DNA of 6,965 nt from CAZUDI01 sp964618975 (GTDB taxonomy: Bacteria; Desulfobacterota; Desulfomonilia; UBA1062). Within the stretch, counting starts at the first letter, position 1; each line of letters starts with the position of its first letter. The DNA is taken from positions 1-6,965 of the forward strand of contig CAZUDI010000101.1 of assembly GCA_964618975.1 (NCBI GenBank). The letters are read 5' to 3'. Shown piece by piece: positions 6,263 to 6,965 of this stretch. The notes beneath the pieces were generated by a model that saw only the letters and a list, made by a program, of their open reading frames with translations, had not been told where the DNA came from and did not search any database. The position numbers were made by a program, and so were the translations under genes.

Positions 6263-6346
6263 CATGCCTCAAGGGGCCGGATGCCAGGGTCGGGAATGGA
6301 CGCAAGTCGCGCCGGAGAAACTTGTGGGGCAGAAAGGGAGCATGCG

Positions 6347-6372
6347 GGGAGGTTCCCTTCCATAAAGGAGGT
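6347..6372 (+). promoter_or_regulatory. Strong ribosome site with two competing hairpins, 137-residue gene
   Basis: AAAGGAGGT (6364-6372) is a near-perfect anti-16S match, five bases before ATG 6378. The CCTTCC tract (6356-6361) can pair with GGGAGG upstream (6347-6352, three-base loop, one G-U) or with GGAGG of the ribosome site itself (6367-6371, loop ATAAA, one wobble). The two stems exclude each other, so in principle this is a small translational switch. The ribosome site is certain; the switch is speculative. Confidence 0.4.
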
Positions 6373-6377
6373 ATCGC

Positions 6378-6791
6378 ATGGGTTTGAAGGACATATTTAG
6401 CCAGGGCCAGACCCCGGACCCCGCCGAATTGCGGGGCTACTACACTGTAAGACTCGTGACCGGGCTCCTGCCGGATCTGCGTTTTTTGGGTCATCGCAAG
6501 TTTTTCCCGGACAGTGTGGACCGCGAAGATTCTGCACGGGGCGGATACAACGAATTCCTGGGTCGGGTGAGGATCGGCAGTTTCAAGATCGACTCCGGCG
6601 ACTCGGCCCTCGGCGACGGCCAGCGGGTCCTGCGTATCAATTACAACCGCCCGGGAAATCCCTTCTGGCTGCGGCCACTCAACGACGAACTCAAACGCCT
6701 CCAGGAGGGGTATTATCTGGGCCGGGGTGTGTTTGTCGTGGGCGGACGGGCCTTCAACAGCTTCTATTTCTCGGTGGAAAGACAGAGCTGA
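6378..6791 (+). CDS. Uncharacterised 137-residue protein of the cluster
   Basis: I do not recognise a named family with confidence. The start is well fixed by AAAGGAGGT five bases upstream of the ATG. The sequence is rich in aromatic and basic residues and alternates like a beta-barrel or beta-sheet protein: RGYYTVRLVTGLLPDLRFLGHRKFF (19-43), GRVRIGSFKIDSG (62-74), RVLRINYNRPGNPFWLRPLNDELKRL (83-108), GYYLGRGVFVVGGRAFNSFYFSVE (111-134). There are no cysteines, metal motifs, signal peptide or membrane helix. The 'LRINYN...RPLNDELKRL...GYYLGR' arrangement looks like a conserved small-ligand-binding or lipocalin-like protein. That is pattern impression only. It lies 115 bases after the GMC gene and 110 before an AOR gene, so a substrate-binding or carrier role in the same pathway is a reasonable inference. 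Confidence 0.8.
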   Translation: MGLKDIFSQGQTPDPAELRGYYTVRLVTGLLPDLRFLGHRKFFPDSVDREDSARGGYNEFLGRVRIGSFKIDSGDSALGDGQRVLRINYNRPGNPFWLRPLNDELKRLQEGYYLGRGVFVVGGRAFNSFYFSVERQS

Positions 6792-6832
6792 CCTCAACGG
6801 CGCCAGGAGCAGCCCCCGGTTCAGGGATAGGG

Positions 6833-6856
6833 CCGGCAGTTTAGTGTGCCTGCCGG
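6833..6856. repeat. 7-bp stem hairpin between the 137-residue gene and the second AOR
   Basis: CCGGCAG (6833-6839) pairs with CTGCCGG (6850-6856) around a 10-base loop (TTTAGTGTGC). It lies 42 bases after the stop of the 137-residue gene. No T-run follows, so a Rho-independent terminator is not well supported; a processing or stability element is possible. An AT-rich patch (6873-6890) follows, before the second AOR's ribosome site, but I could not fit a convincing -35/-10 pair. Confidence 0.4.
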
Positions 6857-6901
6857 AGGCGATCTTGCAAGGTTTATGTATTCATGTGATCGGAGGAAGG
6901 C

Positions 6902-6965
6902 ATGGGCTACGCGTACATGGGCAGGATACTCATGGTGGACCTGTCGACGGGAGAGGTGCGCTCGG
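6902..6965 (+). CDS. Start of a second AOR-family oxidoreductase, truncated by the window end
   Basis: Only 21 codons are visible. They read MGYAYMGRILMVDLSTGEVRS, which matches the conserved AOR N-terminus, typically a YTGRILRVDLSTGEV-like beginning that forms the first beta strand of domain 1. A strong GGAGGAAGG ribosome site (6892-6900) sits one base before the ATG; the GGAGG core is five bases away. Together with the AOR at the left end, this shows at least two AOR-family genes flanking the TetR and GMC genes. Whether it is a paralogue with a different aldehyde substrate, or a subunit of the same system, cannot be read from 64 bases. Confidence 0.85.
   Translation, partial: MGYAYMGRILMVDLSTGEVRS

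Noticed and set aside
3713..6265. 850-codon open frame on the minus strand opposite the GMC gene
   Set aside because: It mirrors the GMC gene. Its predicted protein is His/Gly/Pro/Arg-rich with no recognisable domain, typical of antisense frames in GC-rich genes, whereas the plus strand has clear catalytic motifs.
1..6965. CRISPR array, tRNA or rRNA genes, integrase or phage genes
   Set aside because: I saw no repeated spacer-like units, no tRNA cloverleaf with its conserved T-arm, and no mobile-element proteins anywhere in the window.

Overview
The window reads as one GC-rich, plus-strand gene cluster, most likely from a strictly anaerobic bacterium. A high-GC Desulfobacterota-type (sulfate-reducing or syntrophic 'deltaproteobacterial') lineage is my best guess. 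The reasons are two tungsten/molybdopterin aldehyde:ferredoxin oxidoreductase (AOR) family genes, a four-cluster polyferredoxin, strong AGGAGG-type ribosome sites and tightly packed genes. The taxonomy is inference; no rRNA or other phylogenetic marker is present.

Layout. (1) 2-1462 is the C-terminal four fifths of an AOR-family oxidoreductase whose N-terminus lies outside the window. (2) 1478-1948 is a 4 x [4Fe-4S] polyferredoxin, 15 bases after the AOR. (3) 1959-2453 is a 164-residue non-enzymatic-looking protein resembling an accessory domain found in some GMC/cholesterol-oxidase-like proteins. (4) 2454-2578 is a regulatory gap holding a perfect, uninterrupted 58-bp palindrome that overlaps a good sigma70-type promoter. 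(5) 2579-3574 is a TetR-family regulator with an unusual N-terminal extension of about 135 residues. (6) 3575-3919 is a 345-bp gap with hairpins, a possible small ORF and a degenerate operator-like repeat. (7) 3920-6262 is a 780-residue three-module GMC-family flavoprotein (beta accessory domain, helical domain, FAD/GMC core). (8) 6378-6791 is a 137-residue conserved-looking protein of unknown function behind a textbook ribosome site. (9) 6902-6965 is the first 21 codons of a second AOR-family gene.

Working model (inference). A hydrophobic alcohol is oxidised to an aldehyde or ketone by the GMC flavoprotein. An AOR-family enzyme oxidises the aldehyde to an acid and passes low-potential electrons to the polyferredoxin. 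The two small proteins (164 and 137 residues) may bind or present the substrate. The TetR protein probably controls its own promoter, and possibly the neighbouring operons, by binding the 58-bp palindrome. The substrate cannot be read from the sequence.

The most unusual items are the 58-bp palindrome with its embedded promoter, the N-terminally extended TetR protein, and the pairing of a long-chain-alcohol-oxidase-like flavoprotein with tungsten-type AORs and a stand-alone copy of what may be the flavoprotein's own accessory domain.
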